NCBI GenBank assembly: GCA_008694505.1
Contig: VZDJ01000594.1
Location: 8,705,581-8,769,580 of the forward strand
Source of the DNA: Cyanoderma ruficeps
Taxonomy: Eukaryota > Chordata > Aves > Passeriformes > Timaliidae
DNA length: 64,000 nt
Direction of reading: 5' to 3'
A program made the position numbers and the translations under genes. Shown here piece by piece: positions 22,721 to 35,880 of this stretch. Position 1 is the stretch's first letter. Each line of letters starts with the position of its first letter. The notes below the pieces were generated by a model. It was not told the DNA's origin. It ran no database searches and saw only the letters and a program-made list of their open reading frames with translations.

Positions 22721-24479
22721 AGCACAGCTGAGCTTTGGGAGCTGTGCTCTTTGGGTTCTCCATGTAATAACTTTGACAGCAGCTGGCTGTGTTCACCAGG
22801 TGTAATGGAACCTTGGCATATGCCTGGCACGGTGTGAATAACCAGGTGTGTTTGGGGCAGTGAGTGTGGCTGCTGGCACATGTGGGATGGGGACAGAAGA
22901 GCCACCAGCAAAAGTGCCCTGAGGTGAGACTGAGATGCTAGGCTAATCTCACTCATTTCCCAACAAATCAACTGGGCATGTTTCAACAATAAATGACAAT
23001 ACAAAAGTGAAAGTTTGCAAACCTCATTAGTAACCCTAGAGTAAGGTTCCTATTTTAAAACTACTTTCTTTACTGCTACAAGGATAATTTTCTCCCTGTA
23101 CCACTCTTTGTCTTCACTGTTTTCATATCAAATCACAGTTTTAGTCTGTTGGCTCAAATCTCAAATGAAAGCAGCTTATTTCCTCACTAACGCCTTTTAA
23201 TTTCTCCTTCCATCTGTTACTACTTCACTATCCAAGTGCCAGTAGCACGGCAGTGTTGGGATAGAGGTAACACACCTCACACTCTGGACTCTCAGGCTCT
23301 GCTGAGCTCTACTCAGGAGTAAGGAGATCAGGAAGATGGTGCTGGAGAACATCAGTGCTCTCCAACCTCAATTCTGCCTTCTCCAAGCAATTTTAAGTGG
23401 ATACCTATGGCAGCCCTGGATATCAGAGGGGCATCACCTCACTCCCTATTCCAGTGATCCAGGTGAGGAAAAATGATCTCTTGGATCTTAGAATGAGGAG
23501 TAAATTTTTGTTGCTGGAGATTAATTTCACTCTTTCAGCCTCCAGGCTTTCTTCTCCATGCTTCAAGCGAAGCTCAGCCAAGCCAAGGGCTCGAGCTCTC
23601 TGAGTCAAGCAAGGCCACAGCAAGGGGTACAAGATTAACCGTGGCTCTGGGGCTGAGTAGCAGGGAAAACTGGCAAAAAGGGAAAAAAAAGTTTTTAAAG
23701 CAGATTTGAGACAGGAAAGTGCTGAAGAAGGGGGACAGAAGATGGGGCTGGCATGGAATTGTGGGAGAGGAAGGAAGGAGCAGGTGAGCAGAGGGGCCAC
23801 AGCAGCAGAGGCCACCTGCTTGGTAGTGACCAGGTTTTTCTCTGAAGGTAAAAGCTGAGGAAAAAGTGATGTCCTGGGGAGCCTTTCCTGAGCATCCTTC
23901 TCTCAGGGAAAGCTGGCTGTTGGGGCAGGAGCTGCCCAGGTTGTGCACCATGGACAGGTCTTGCTAAAGCCTGGCGAGGGATGGAACATCTGCATGTTTG
24001 GATACACAACTTGGTGTCTGCAGGTCAGTATCTTGGCCTGTCAGGAAAAAGCTGTTCTCAGTCAGGCCTTTGTAGAGTGGAGCATGGGAACATCTCAATC
24101 CTGACTGACTATGCACAAGTAAAGCACACGTTCAGAAGATGATACATTAATCTGAATAATATCCAGAGAGTCCTTATCCTGTACAAACAGAGTGCACAGT
24201 TTTAAAAGCTGCTGCACAGTTTAACAGCTTGTGATAGCATCTACTGTAATGCAGAGAACTAGTGATTACTTAATTAGAGGCTGTCTAAAGGTTTGCGATA
24301 AGTGCATACATGTGTAATTTTAATTTTTCTGGTTCTTCTGAACTGTTTATCTTTCAACCCTAGAATTCTCTTAACCTTTTGTAAATGTTTTAAAGAAAAA
24401 AGATAAGCATTTTGCATTTACATAAACAGGATTTCAAGTATTGTATATACATCTATTAGTTAAGAGTCCTAGGGGAAAA

Positions 24480-24640
24480 AAACACATTATTCTTTATTTT
24501 CAGGTGAAGTTGGCCCCAAGAGGTTAAATAAATCATACAAGGTCACTTGAGGGAGGTAGTGGCAGAGTCAGAAGCGAGATTACAGCTCCAACCCTCCCAG
24601 CTCTCATGGTGAACTTAAATCATATCTTTTATTCAAGAAT
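24480..24640 (-). mobile_element. MIR-like (CORE-SINE) relic, sense on minus
   Basis: The string GAGGTTAAATAAATCATACA, AGGTCACTTGAGGGAGGTAG, TGGCAGAGTCAGAAGCGAGA aligns by eye with the reversed MIR consensus (gaggttaagtaacttgcccaaggtcac...gtggcagagccaggattcgaa). It is highly diverged, as expected for an element older than birds. Confidence 0.7.
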
Positions 24641-27299
24641 TTGCATGGCTAACAAGCCAGTTACACTTTAAATTGCATCTTTTTCTTGTCCCATTGACTC
24701 CCCTAAGACATGGAAGCCGTAAAACACTGTCTGAGGGCCAGCGTGCAGTGAATGCATTAGTGAAAGCTGCAGCCAGGCATAAAACAGATTCACAGCAAGT
24801 AAATCCAGTCAGTGCAAAGGGAAGCCAAAGTGGAGGAATGAGGTGTTTCAGAGTGAGATGAGGAGAGAAGGTGTGGACAGTGTCAGGGGCTTAAGAGACA
24901 GTGGGGTGGGAAGGACGGTGACAAAGGAGTGACCACAGTGCCAAACCCCTCAGAAATGCCAGTGAGGAGCCTCTACACGAGCAAAATAGAGAAGCCAATG
25001 CTCTTGCTGAGTGTGTCATCAGCCAGCTGAAAGCAAAGCCCAACAGCAAATACTCAGAGATGAGTTAGGACAGGATTTACCTCACCGAAGTTCAGTGATC
25101 TGGAAATTGCCCTCTGTGAAGAAGCTCTTTGTTGCTATTTCTCCTCAGTCACTGCAGGGAGCAGACACGTCCAGCTGCATTTATACACCTCGGCTTTGGA
25201 TGACTAAAGGTAGGGAAGACAAACCCTTGGGCTCTGTCCACTGGATTTAAACATGACTTTTAAATCAGGCTTCCCCCAGGAAAAATATCCAGCTTGAGGA
25301 GCTGGCAGTAGTTGTGCTCATCAGTGAGGGAGTCACAGGAGCAACACAAAAGTGAAGTTCTGAAAGGAAATTTCTGCTAAAGGTTTTTTTTTTCAGCAAA
25401 TTAAACTGTGGAATATATCAGATTACTGATCCACTTTGCAACTGTGTTTATGGGAAAAATAAAAGCCTTCTCTGATTTAGACTAATTAAACCCAAAGCCT
25501 TCATCTCTTTTTTTTTTTTACCCAAAAAGGGAAAAAAAAAAACCCAAAAAACCCTTCTGTTTATTACACGTTTCTCATTCTATTGCTCCTTTCTCTGTTC
25601 CATTTCTTTTTTTTAATCTGTCTTAAAGTGTGGTGCTTGAAGCTGGGGGTATTATTCAAGCTGGGGCTTTAGCTAAAAACCGGACTAACAACTATTAATA
25701 TGCTTCCTGTTTCTTGGACAGTGATGTCCATTCTCACAAAAAAACAGGTATGTTGAATTAGTGAATTCACATCGAGTGCAGCCCAGCTGCATCACGAGGC
25801 CTTTACACTCCAAATCAGGCTCCTGAAATCATGGCACTGGCTAAAAGCCCGTGACTTTCTAACAATTTCCCACTTAAAAAAAATGCTTTTTATTTTAGAG
25901 GTTTTAGAGAAACTTGTGTCCATAATCACAAGAGCAAGGCTTATATTCACTGGAATGAACTGTTCTTGCTAACACAGCATCAGCAGAAGTGTGAGCAAGG
26001 TCATAAAAATCATCAGCAGAATATGCAGTTTATTTCCTTGCTTCTCTTTTTTAAAAACCTCCTCTGCTGATTCAGTCTTAAGGTCCTGTCCTGGGCCCAC
26101 AAGTTTCTTTCCTGGAACTCTTAACTCTCAAGTGGTTTACAGGACTGAAGCAACCTCATAATGTCACAGAAAGTCTCTCACTGGTAATAAATGCAGCTGT
26201 TAGAACAAAATACAGCGTTATCCCAATGGCTCTTGTTGCAGCAGGGCCCAGTATGATCTCCTGCATAAAGAACATCCTATTTCCGAAAAGGAATCTTCAC
26301 ACTGCATCTCAATTAGTTTGAAAAGCAATGTGTTGTTAATGTATTTTTATTTACAGGGCCATAAGCATTATGGGCTTATGGAAATAACACGAGTGAGCTT
26401 TTCTGATGATCATGTCCCAAGCCATTCCAACAGTGATGGGCTCTCTTTGGGGCTTTTCTGCTTACTTTATTCCCTTTCTGGTAGAAGCAGCTGATCTGAA
26501 AAGCCACATGAATATACTCCTAGTACACATAATCCCTTTAGTTCCCTGCATGACTGTAATTGAACACATTGGCAGACTTTGTTTGTATTTAAATATTTTC
26601 ATAGAAAGGAAAGTCATTCCAAGCTGATCACTTCATGAGGCCAAAAATTTCATTAGGAGCCATTTGAACAATTACAATAAATTAAAAAAAACCATTATTT
26701 GTCAGTACAGTTGTGCCGTAAACATCATAATTTATATAAATTCTTATTCCATAATGAAATTTGTCTTTGTTTATGATGATCACCACAACAAATTTATTGA
26801 GTAAGAAAGAAAACACATATGGCTTTGTAATCCACAGTTATGTTGTTCTATTTGAAATTTAATTCAGAAGGATAGAGAGGTTTCTTAGGACTGAAGGGAT
26901 TATAGGTACTGTAATATCTAATAAGATTATAAGATGGAGATGGTGGCTCACTGTAATAGAAACCCACTAAGACACAGGATGGGCACAACTTTCTGGATTA
27001 TCAAATCCAGTCCCCAGCTACTGCAGACAACTGGATCACATGGTCCACTTAATACATTTTGTGAGCTTTGTGAAAAACTAGGTATGGTTTCAGCCTTATA
27101 ATTTTTATACCCTCACTATGCTGGTGGATAAAGAACACCTAATTGATAGTCTAAATTATTCATGGCCAATTTATACCCACTTGCTCATACACACAGATGG
27201 CCTTCCCTTAATATTCCCCCTACCTGATGTATTTACAGAAAGTAATCAAACCACATCTCACTCTTCAGCTGCTGGGTTGAGCAAGCCCCTTATGCACAC

Positions 27300-28030
27300 T
27301 GTCCTTTCATGAAAGGCTCTCCAGTCTCCTCTTAGCAGCCCTTTGCTGTACCCATTTTATTAAGAATCCAGATTTCTTTAACACAATCAGAATAATGCGT
27401 TTCATTCCAAACAAAATCTGATTATGGTCCTATTCAGGGATTTCCATACTTCCCTTGCTTTGCTAGAAATGTGTCTCCTACTGCATTTTAGAGTTTCAGT
27501 TGCCTTTTCCATGCCCATGCAGCACTGAAACATGAAATCTTTAGTGTCATTTCCTTTAGAATTTTGTCTGCTGCAGCCTCCCTTACTACTTCCGTGGCCT
27601 CACTCTTCAAGGATATTCAGCTCTTGCTGTGCGACATTCTGAACTTTCTCTACACTGATGATACCTCTTAACTTGGTGACTTCAATGCATTTTTATGATC
27701 AGACACCTCTGTTTTCCAAAGAGGTCACTGATGAAAATAATAACAATCAGTCTTAAGACTTACAGTGTAGGAGCTCTGAATAATTCCCTTTCGATACAGT
27801 TCAGCTTCTCATCTTCCAACACCATGTGTACCTTGCAGTTCCTCTGTCAATCTCAGACTTCTCCATGCAGGTGATATAAATCTCCTCACAGCTCCTCATC
27901 AGCTATTTTATTCAAGTCCAGACAGACAGATTTCCCTTTGTCCACCTAATTAATTACTCTATTAAAGAAACCTATTGAATTAGTTTGATATTTTCTAGCC
28001 TTGCTAAATACCTGTTCCATTTTATTCTGC
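27300..28030 (-). mobile_element. Ancient amniote CR1/L3-like LINE relic, sense on minus
   Basis: Read on plus, the landmarks appear in the expected order: CTTCCCTTGCTTTGCTAGAA, CATTCTGAACTTTCTCTACA, CTTAACTTGGTGACTTCAAT, AGGTCACTGATGAAAATAAT, TATTCAAGTCCAGACAGACA, and TTTGTCCACCTAATTAATTA with CTCTATTAAAGAAACC. These match, at low identity, the reversed CR1-type sequence common in turtles and crocodilians. Reading frames are destroyed. Confidence 0.65.
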
Positions 28031-28639
28031 TTTCCAGTGACTGTCATGACTTTTACAATTCTTTCCTCCCACGTTCCTTCCAAAAGCCTGACATAAAATA
28101 TTGCTGTACACAAAACAAAATATATTGTGCTTTTTCAGTGAAAAATCCACGTTTTATTTGTCTTTGGTATAGATTAGTTGTTTACATCAATATACAATTT
28201 TGACTAGCAGGTGGTTTTGAGCAGGTAGTTATAGGTTGGTTGACTCTATATTCCCAGCAGAAATGTATATGCATCCTTTTTTATTCTAAATAGTGTTAGT
28301 ATCACTCTTGAAAAGGATTGGAATAAAAATTTGGCAGGCTGGTCCAGCTGAGACACAGCCCCACATGCAACAGGGTCTTTTCCTGAACAGCTTTACAGTT
28401 AGCTGATACATGCTGCAGAAAATCAGAGGACAACATGTACAGTGACTTGTATGGTGATCACAGGTGTTGGGCGTGGTAGAAATGCAGGTTTTAAGGAAAC
28501 AGAGAAGAGTTGGGGAGGATTTGGCTGAGAGGCGCTGGGTGATTGTTTCAGATAGAGATAAATTGCAGAGAGTGTTGTCTTCTTTGTGCTTAATTTTAAT
28601 TATGTTGTGGGCAGTACACAAATTGAAAGAAGAGCTAGT

Positions 28640-28910
28640 AAGAAACAAAATCAAGACTTGAATTTCAAGTCCACTGCTGACCCACAGACTTTGTGTGTCC
28701 TTGGGCAAAATGCTTTTATGTTTTTTTTCTTCGTCTCACTGCCTCATCTGTAAAACAGAGATAACACTACTTCTTTTTTCCCAACCTGCCTATTTACATA
28801 ATAAAAGCCTTTCCATGCATGACAGACTCTTATATATTTGTACAGCATCTAGAATAATGAGGACCTGGATCTTGGGACTACAACACAAACAATACACAAC
28901 AATTAAGATT
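28640..28910 (+). mobile_element. MIR-like (CORE-SINE) relic, sense on plus
   Basis: It contains GTGTGTCCTTGGGCAAAATG, CTGCCTCATCTGTAAAACAG with AGATAACACTAC, and a 3' part TTTGTACAGCATCTAGAATA, ATGAGGACCTGGATCTTGGG. The order matches MIR-type SINEs, including the 3' end used in sauropsids. Confidence 0.78.
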
Positions 28911-31900
28911 ATACATCCATCCAAATTATACCTAATGCACCTCATACTACAGTACCTTGCCAGAGAGACACGACTTTATTCCACGGCAAATTCTGTTTCT
29001 TTGATTTCTGCAGTCCCTCCTCTTGTGCTGCTCTTTTGCCTAAGGAAGGCTTTGGCAGAGAGTTGAGTTTAAGGTAGGCAGTGACAGTGCTTTTGTGGTG
29101 TACTGCAGGTGGAAGGCACGATGGACCTCAGAGTCCAAAGGAAATTGCACGGAACCAGGCAGCATTGTGCAGCATCTCTGCACTTCTGCAGCAGCTCTCC
29201 TGGGGCCCCATTCACGCCCTGCTGGATCAGGGAAGATCTGCCTTAAAGGATGCTTGTCCCTCTGTGGAAAGGGAAAAGAGCGAGCCTCTCATCCATATTG
29301 CCCCTGCAGAGACTGTGCACCCGCTGCAGGTGAGACCAGCACAGAGCTCTCTTCTTGGTAAGCAAACCCTACGCCCTTGGAGAGGTCTCAGTACATTTGG
29401 GGATGCAGTAGGAAATGTTGGATGTGCTCATCCTGTTCCATGCCTGTGGGGTGGGATACAGTAATAAGCATCCACTCACCATCAACCTGGAGGCTGCAGG
29501 ATCAGAGATCTGTTACTGTGCCGCACATTTGCCTAGGAAAGGTTCTCTGAAGAGTTTATGCTCAGCTTGGAGAAGGACAGCTTCCCACGCCAGGAAGCTT
29601 TTTCCCCCAGCCTGTATGGCCAGAAGGTAATTCCAAAATATGTTGGAGGTCAGGCTGGGTTCACGATTTCTCTGTGATTTCTCTGTGTGCTGAGAGAAAA
29701 TAAAACAGAGGGTGCTTGGCTGCCCTGAGCTGGTGTGTCCAGGCCCTGAGGCTGGGCTGGCTCTGCAGCTACTTGGCATGGAGATGAGGAAAAACATGCA
29801 TAAATTAGGAGCTTTTAAGGCCAGTTTCCTTCTTTGGTCCCAGAATAACTGGCTGAGGGCACTTGTGTTGCAGCAGCAGACCAACCCCTCCGTGCTGACA
29901 GGTGACACTCTTTAGTGCTTCCCTTGTGCTGGCAGATGCACCACGGCGTTAATTACACTGTGCAGCACTGCCCTGGCTAAAAAACATGAACGTTAAAAAT
30001 AACTAACTTCATCCCCCTCCTTTTTTTGATGAGATTTTTACAAAACAAAAAAGAACAGAAGTGATGGTAAGTGCATTATTAATAATACATAGTTGTAACT
30101 GATTAGTTTGGTTTCCTATCCTGCACAAGGAAGATGGCTCTGTGTTGTGACTATTATCTTAGGGCAACTCAGGCTGGATACCAAGTGTCTGTTACAAATG
30201 TTGGGCACCAAATTAAACACCCACACATCCTGAAAGGACCAGCAACACGACATGAAGAATTATTCATTTTGCCAGCAGTAAAATGACAAAGCAGAGGAGT
30301 GACAAATGCTCTAGATAAACCCAGAGCTCCAATTTAATGCATGGGATAAGGACCTCTTTTTCCAAATAAAGACTCCCAACTCTTGCAGTTTCTTACTTCT
30401 CCATAATTTAGCTGTGCACATATTTGGCATTTAGAGTGTGACGGATTTACACATTTGCTATCAAATGAGCTGCAAGAGCTAATCAGCTCGTGCAGAATTG
30501 CACATATTAATGAAGAAGGCTCTTCTGCATGCCTGCGATGTAGACACCCACTTAACTGGGGCACCAGAGACTAATTTGAAAGGATTTTGTTCACATAGCT
30601 CTTTTCCTATGATGAATGCTTGCAGGGAATCATGCTGGAGAGAGGGAGCAAGCAGTATCTGCAAAATCTGGCTAAATGGTTCTCATTACTGAGTGATGGA
30701 AGAGCAATAGCAAAGATAATTTATTAGTGGCTCAAAGCTAATGAGAATAATTAACACTATTATGCTTTCTAAGCAAACACACAATAACTGTTCCTTAAGG
30801 AGCACTGTCTCCCTGCAGCAGTGCCGAGTGCTCTGGGCAGGAGGACATGACTTCCAGCGGCAGGAATTTTACAAACCAAGGACCAGGGCAGCTGTGTGGA
30901 AACACCCAGATATCCTGTGGGCCTGCATTAGAGCTGTGATTTCCTAAATTCTGGGCTAACAAACCATCTCTTTTTCTATCTCAAAACCAACTACACTGGG
31001 CTGATGAATAGAGTTTACACTTCAGCTTAACTCCTCGGAAACCAGAGGTTGGAAACTGCTGCTTTGGATACTGAGATTTTTTGTGATATTGCATCACACG
31101 GTACCTTCCAAAATCTTGCAAAAGCCAAGCCAGTCGACAGTGCTTTGCAGGGAGTATTTCAGCAGCAATGGTCAGTCCCCAGGAATCCAGGCTGCCAGCA
31201 GAAAAAATGGCATTCGGCTTCATTTCCTTTGCAGACACCCAGGTATTCTCCTTCCTCACACTGTAAATAAAAGCAGGACGTGCAGAGAAAATGTAGCATC
31301 TTCTTATGACCAGTGAAAGAAACTAATGGGAAAAATTCTGGTTTCCAATCAGTTCCAGCACAGAGCAGTAATGTACACAACCAGATCAGCCAAAGGCCTG
31401 CACTCCTGTGGTTCCCGCAGAGCCTTGGAATGCTCAGGGATGCTGGGCTGCCAAAGGCAAAGGAAATGCCAGCGTTTGGCTACAGCGCTCAACACCTGCT
31501 GATAAAAGCTGATTTTCCCCCCCACCTCTCAGTTTTCAGAATTTACTCCTGCAATCCCAGTGTTCCATTACAGACCCAATCACACTAAAGTAAGCTATTA
31601 AATTAGAACGAGGTGCATGTGGGCAGCAGTCCCCACTCCCCCGAGTGTCGTTTAGAGCAAATAGCTTGTTTCATAGTTTGTAAAATGCAGTTGGCAGGGG
31701 TTCAGTGTTATTCTAGGAAATCCATGTAGGCAACATTTCTTTCTTGCAATATAGCACTATCAAGAATATGGAGAGTGATTCTGATTTTTATTTTTTAAAA
31801 GGCAAAGAGACTAAACATCTGTAGGCTACGTCGCCAGGTCTTGACTTTTCTTTTGGAAAGCAATTCACCTCTAAAACCAAAATCACCCATAAAGCAATTC

Positions 31901-34900
31901 CATCTGAAACAAGACTCTCTGAAGCATTCTCTTAGAGCTAACTCATGATGGGAGTTTTATCTGCTTTTTTACTCCCAAATTAAATGCTGCAAGAACATAG
32001 ACCTTACCTCTAATCTTTTTTTCACCAGTAATATCAATCTATCTTTGCAGATGCCTATCAAAAGGATTTTAAGTTTGCAAGATTTGGGAACTTAATTTGG
32101 TCTGAGTTGGAGTTTAGAAAAACTCCCAAGGCTTTTTCACCCAACTGCAACTATTTAGGAAGGGTTTGGGGGTCAACATGACTGTCACATCCAAAATGCA
32201 ATTTTACGGGGGAGGAAAGAGGAAATGGAGATTTGTTAGGCTGCTTTTCTTGACTCAGATTGGAAAGCAAGTCTCTTCCAGTCTCCTGGAGGAGTTGCTC
32301 TGTTTTGAACAAGTAAGGACATAGTTACTGGGTCAGAGATAGATGGATTACAACAGAGCCAACTCATCCTCTGGGGTCGCAGGGGCTGGGATAGAAGCTT
32401 ATGCTTATCTTGGGACTCCCAACTTGTGCTTGCCATATCCCAGAGCATTCACTCTCCTGGGAACTTTTCCCTCCCTTTCCCTCCTTTTGGTGGATGAAAC
32501 AAATCCAACATCTCAGGCTCTTTCATTAGATGGGAAAACCATTTCCTCTCCAGCTTCCAATATGCACAAAATGCTTGGCCCTGCTGCCCTTCATCTCTTG
32601 GTCCAAGCACACAGCAGGACTAACACAGCCCGTGGGCTATTTATATCTTGTTCAAGCCAACACTGGGGAACAAAGTGATGCACAGCCCTGGCTCAGCCTC
32701 TCTGCTGTGTACACGTTTTACCCTTCCTCGACAAGATTTAATCAGCTTAGGGTTAACTATGTAGCGGATGTCCAAGACCTTTGAATCACACCTTAAAAAG
32801 ACTGAAAGACCAAACCCATAATTGCGAGAGCAGAATCTCTGATTCACTGCAAACCATTTGTTATCAGCAATTAAGTTTCTTGCTGATAAATGATTCATGA
32901 CTTGAAAGCCCAGATTACTCACTTTTAACCACGGCAGAAATTCCTGTGTGATTATGAACGCCTGGGCTACGCATCTACTGTGACAGGCTGGGAAGTCTGA
33001 ACGTGTGAAATGACCAACCATTGAAATACAGAAAATAAGAGCTCTTACACGTATTTTTCATTCACAATTTGTAGAAAATAACATACTTCAATTTCAGCGT
33101 GACTGATGTGAACATAAACATAAACTGACTTCATTAGCAAATATAAACACCAACTTTTGCTTTACTGGAGGCAACAGAACTAAAGCAGTGTGACTGATAC
33201 CCAGACCTGGCCTACTAATTAAAAAGGCTTGAAAGCAAAGCTCTGAGCTCCTGGTACACTCTGGTTCACAGTAACTAAGGCTTTTGTCAGCCATTTGATG
33301 TAATCATTTATGGTGTTCAAAACTGTATTTTTCAAAAACCATTCAGACCATAAACCAGATGAGTCATGACCCTGTAACAGAAAGTAAATTACTCTCAAAT
33401 ATTTTATATTTGTGCATTAACACACGCACGACACATTTTTCTTTAGCCAAGAAAAAGTGAATGCCCAAGTCCAAGAAGTAACTGACAAAAGACCGAAGGG
33501 AAAAATGAGAATTCCTAATTTTATTATGGTGTAACCAACTGTAAGGAATTACTGGTCTGAAGCACAGTGTGCAATTGTCTTATCCTAAACATTTACTAAA
33601 GCCTATAATTCAGAATGATCCTGACTAGTGAAGTCACCATTGGCAAGCTATCATTTTTTTTCTTTCTTATTTTTGAAGAAGTCTACAATTCTCACCAATT
33701 AGCACAAACATAGGCATAGCCCATGCAGAGAAATGCTCAACATTTTCTGGAGGCTGTATTTCGTTAGTGCCAGCTGCTTTGACTCTGAGATCAAGAGAAG
33801 CAGCAAGTTCTGGACTGATCATATTTGATAGTTTGCTAAATGCAGAAGAATTCCTGTTGGAGATCAAATGGCATCAATGTGTATTGTTTCCTAAATGCAG
33901 GGCAGAGTGTCTGCTACTTACGTGAGGATAGCTTGAAATAAAGAATTATCATGATCTGCAAAAGTGCAATGCACAACATAAGTAACTGTGCTAATTGAAA
34001 GGGAAAAAACAGAGTGTCTTCATCAATTAAGCTACTTTTACACGGTGATATTATGTACTATCAGGCAGCTGATTTTTTGGGTGAAGAGGCTCATCAGGTG
34101 CCCAGTAAGAGAAGATACTTGGCACAGCCCCATGGCCATTCCAATTGATGTTGTGGTTAACAAGCTGGCTACCACACAAGGCCAATCAGGCTACTGGTAT
34201 TCCACAATACTCACTAATGGCTTCAGCAGCTTAACGGTGCCAAACATACAGTGCCACTGATTAGGCAAGAGAGAGAAGGAAAAAACACCCAGGAAGGAGG
34301 TAAGATGCCATTCACCTCCTGAGCAGCCCCTCAGCACAGCCTGCTTGTAGATCTGAACTACCTGAAAATGAGAGGGGCAGACTGAGGAGCAAGAGGAACG
34401 TTTCAGACCCAGGTCACAGCTGTCTGCTGTGAGAAACTGTTCTGTGCCCCCTGGAGTGCCAGGGTAGAGGGAATTTGACCCTCACACCAGCACACACCTG
34501 CAGGGCTGCCCAGCACAGGCAGTGGAAACTCATCCCGCGTGCGCCAGCTCCTCCTCAGCCACCGCCAGCTGTGGTCATTTGCCCAGTGGGGAAGAAGCTG
34601 AACAAGGCTGATTAATGATAAAAATACTTGTCCTTTTAAAAGTTTATTTTTAGTTCAAAGTGAATCACAACTTCCTGCCCCTCACTCTCCCCTCCTGTGA
34701 AGACAGAAGTACCTCCAGATCAACTTTTTTGTTTAAGCATCAAAAGTGTAACATATTTCAACTGCTGCTGATACAGGTTTTACAGTGATGACTGTCGGAG
34801 AGAGATTGTGCAACTCCTTAAGGAGCAAAAAGGAAAAATCTCTCCTACAAATGCAGATAAACTTTTGGAATGTAAACAGGTAATACACACAATTACTGCA

Positions 34901-35639
34901 TTACCAGAAGTATTATGCATTTAGAACTATGCATTTCTCAAAACAATTGAACAAAACAATTTACAACACATACTTGATATGACCCAATCATAACTTGAAG
35001 GAAAACTGTGTACCCTGTAAGAGTAATCATGTACCCCTATAAGACAGTCATTCCTGCCATAACTTACAGGTACATTGACAGTATTGATGCCAAAGAAGGA
35101 GAGTTTAGTCTGATTGCACCCATGCTCTGCTGATTTTTAATGTGTGGCTTAATTCACTCAATACATTTTATAAAGGTATGTAAACAGTTCTGATTTAAAG
35201 ACCAGAGAGGTTTAAATGAAATTAACAGATCTGGACTGGTCAGTGTTAATGTCTTCATTAACTCAGACACCTTATTTATCCCTGAGCACCTTAAAATTGT
35301 TCCCCCCAAATCTCAGTCAAGAACACGTAACTATTTCACAAGAATTTAAAACTTCAATTGAATAAATCTGTGTCTTATAAATCCCATTTTCCTGCACTGA
35401 TTTAAACAAAACATAACAAAACAAACCCAAAACAAACTGTGTCCCCTCCCCTTTGTTTTTTACATGTACTGCAATACCAGAACAAAAATCTCACCCTAAC
35501 AAACAACATCACCTACAGACACACAACAGACTACAAAAATATTGCATAGGAGTGTCAGTGGGCATAGTCTCCCAACATGAGAGAAAATGCTAAGTTTTCT
35601 TTAAAACATTATGGCAACATTCTAATTTATTTTCCTTTT

Positions 35640-35799
35640 AAAAATCAAGTGGTTTTACTTTATTTCAAAATTGTACAAAATGGCCATGGCTGTTTATAAA
35701 AAAAAGTCTTTGTCTTGAGAATATGTGAAGTCTCAGGTGCATCAACAAAAGACCTGGAACCATTCACAGTGCAGTGGAAAGCTTCTTTTGAGGCAGAAA
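35640..35799 (-). other. PDIA5: Probable PDIA5 3'UTR
   Basis: AATAAA on the minus strand (plus TTTATT at 35659-35664) lies 136 nt past the stop, with another at 35626-35631. Either gives a short 3'UTR. A further signal at 34643-34648 could end a longer form. The limits are inferred. Confidence 0.5.
35659..35664 (-). promoter_or_regulatory. PDIA5: Candidate PDIA5 polyadenylation signal (AATAAA)
   Basis: The first canonical signal downstream of the PDIA5 stop codon on the coding strand. Confidence 0.5.
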
Positions 35800-35880
35800 C
35801 TACAATTCATCCTTCTTCTTCCCCACTCTTTCATGATCTCTTTCTCTCAGGGTTCGCATGAAAGAGGTGAATCCAGACTC
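35800..35880 (-). CDS. PDIA5: PDIA5 terminal coding exon, ending KDEL
   Basis: An 81-nt exon with acceptor cttcaaaaccag. It encodes ESGFTSFMRTLRERDHERVG, then KKKDEL and TAG. It matches the recalled human ending (GFTNYIRALREGDHERLGKK). The last four residues form the canonical ER-retrieval tetrapeptide. It is too short to stand out without the protein alignment. Confidence 0.95.
   Translation of the reverse strand, partial: ESGFTSFMRTLRERDHERVGKKKDEL

Larger units (their letters stand above)
22721..35639. other. Intergenic region between SEC22A and PDIA5
   Basis: About 13 kb with no recognised exon. It contains MIR-like relics (24480-24640, 28640-28910), an ancient CR1-like relic (27300-28030), A/T homopolymer tracts near 25500-25550 and otherwise unique AT-rich sequence. 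In human too, PDIA5 precedes SEC22A on the same strand with a gap between them. Confidence 0.6.

Noticed and set aside
25500..25560. Poly-T, poly-A and CCC runs as a retroposed gene tail
   Set aside because: No coding remnant or target-site duplication is next to it. A low-complexity tract is the simpler reading.
30230..30560. Possible conserved non-coding element (AT-rich with TTAATG, ATTA and octamer-like words)
   Set aside because: It looked like a developmental enhancer at a glance, but nothing beyond base composition supports it without an alignment.
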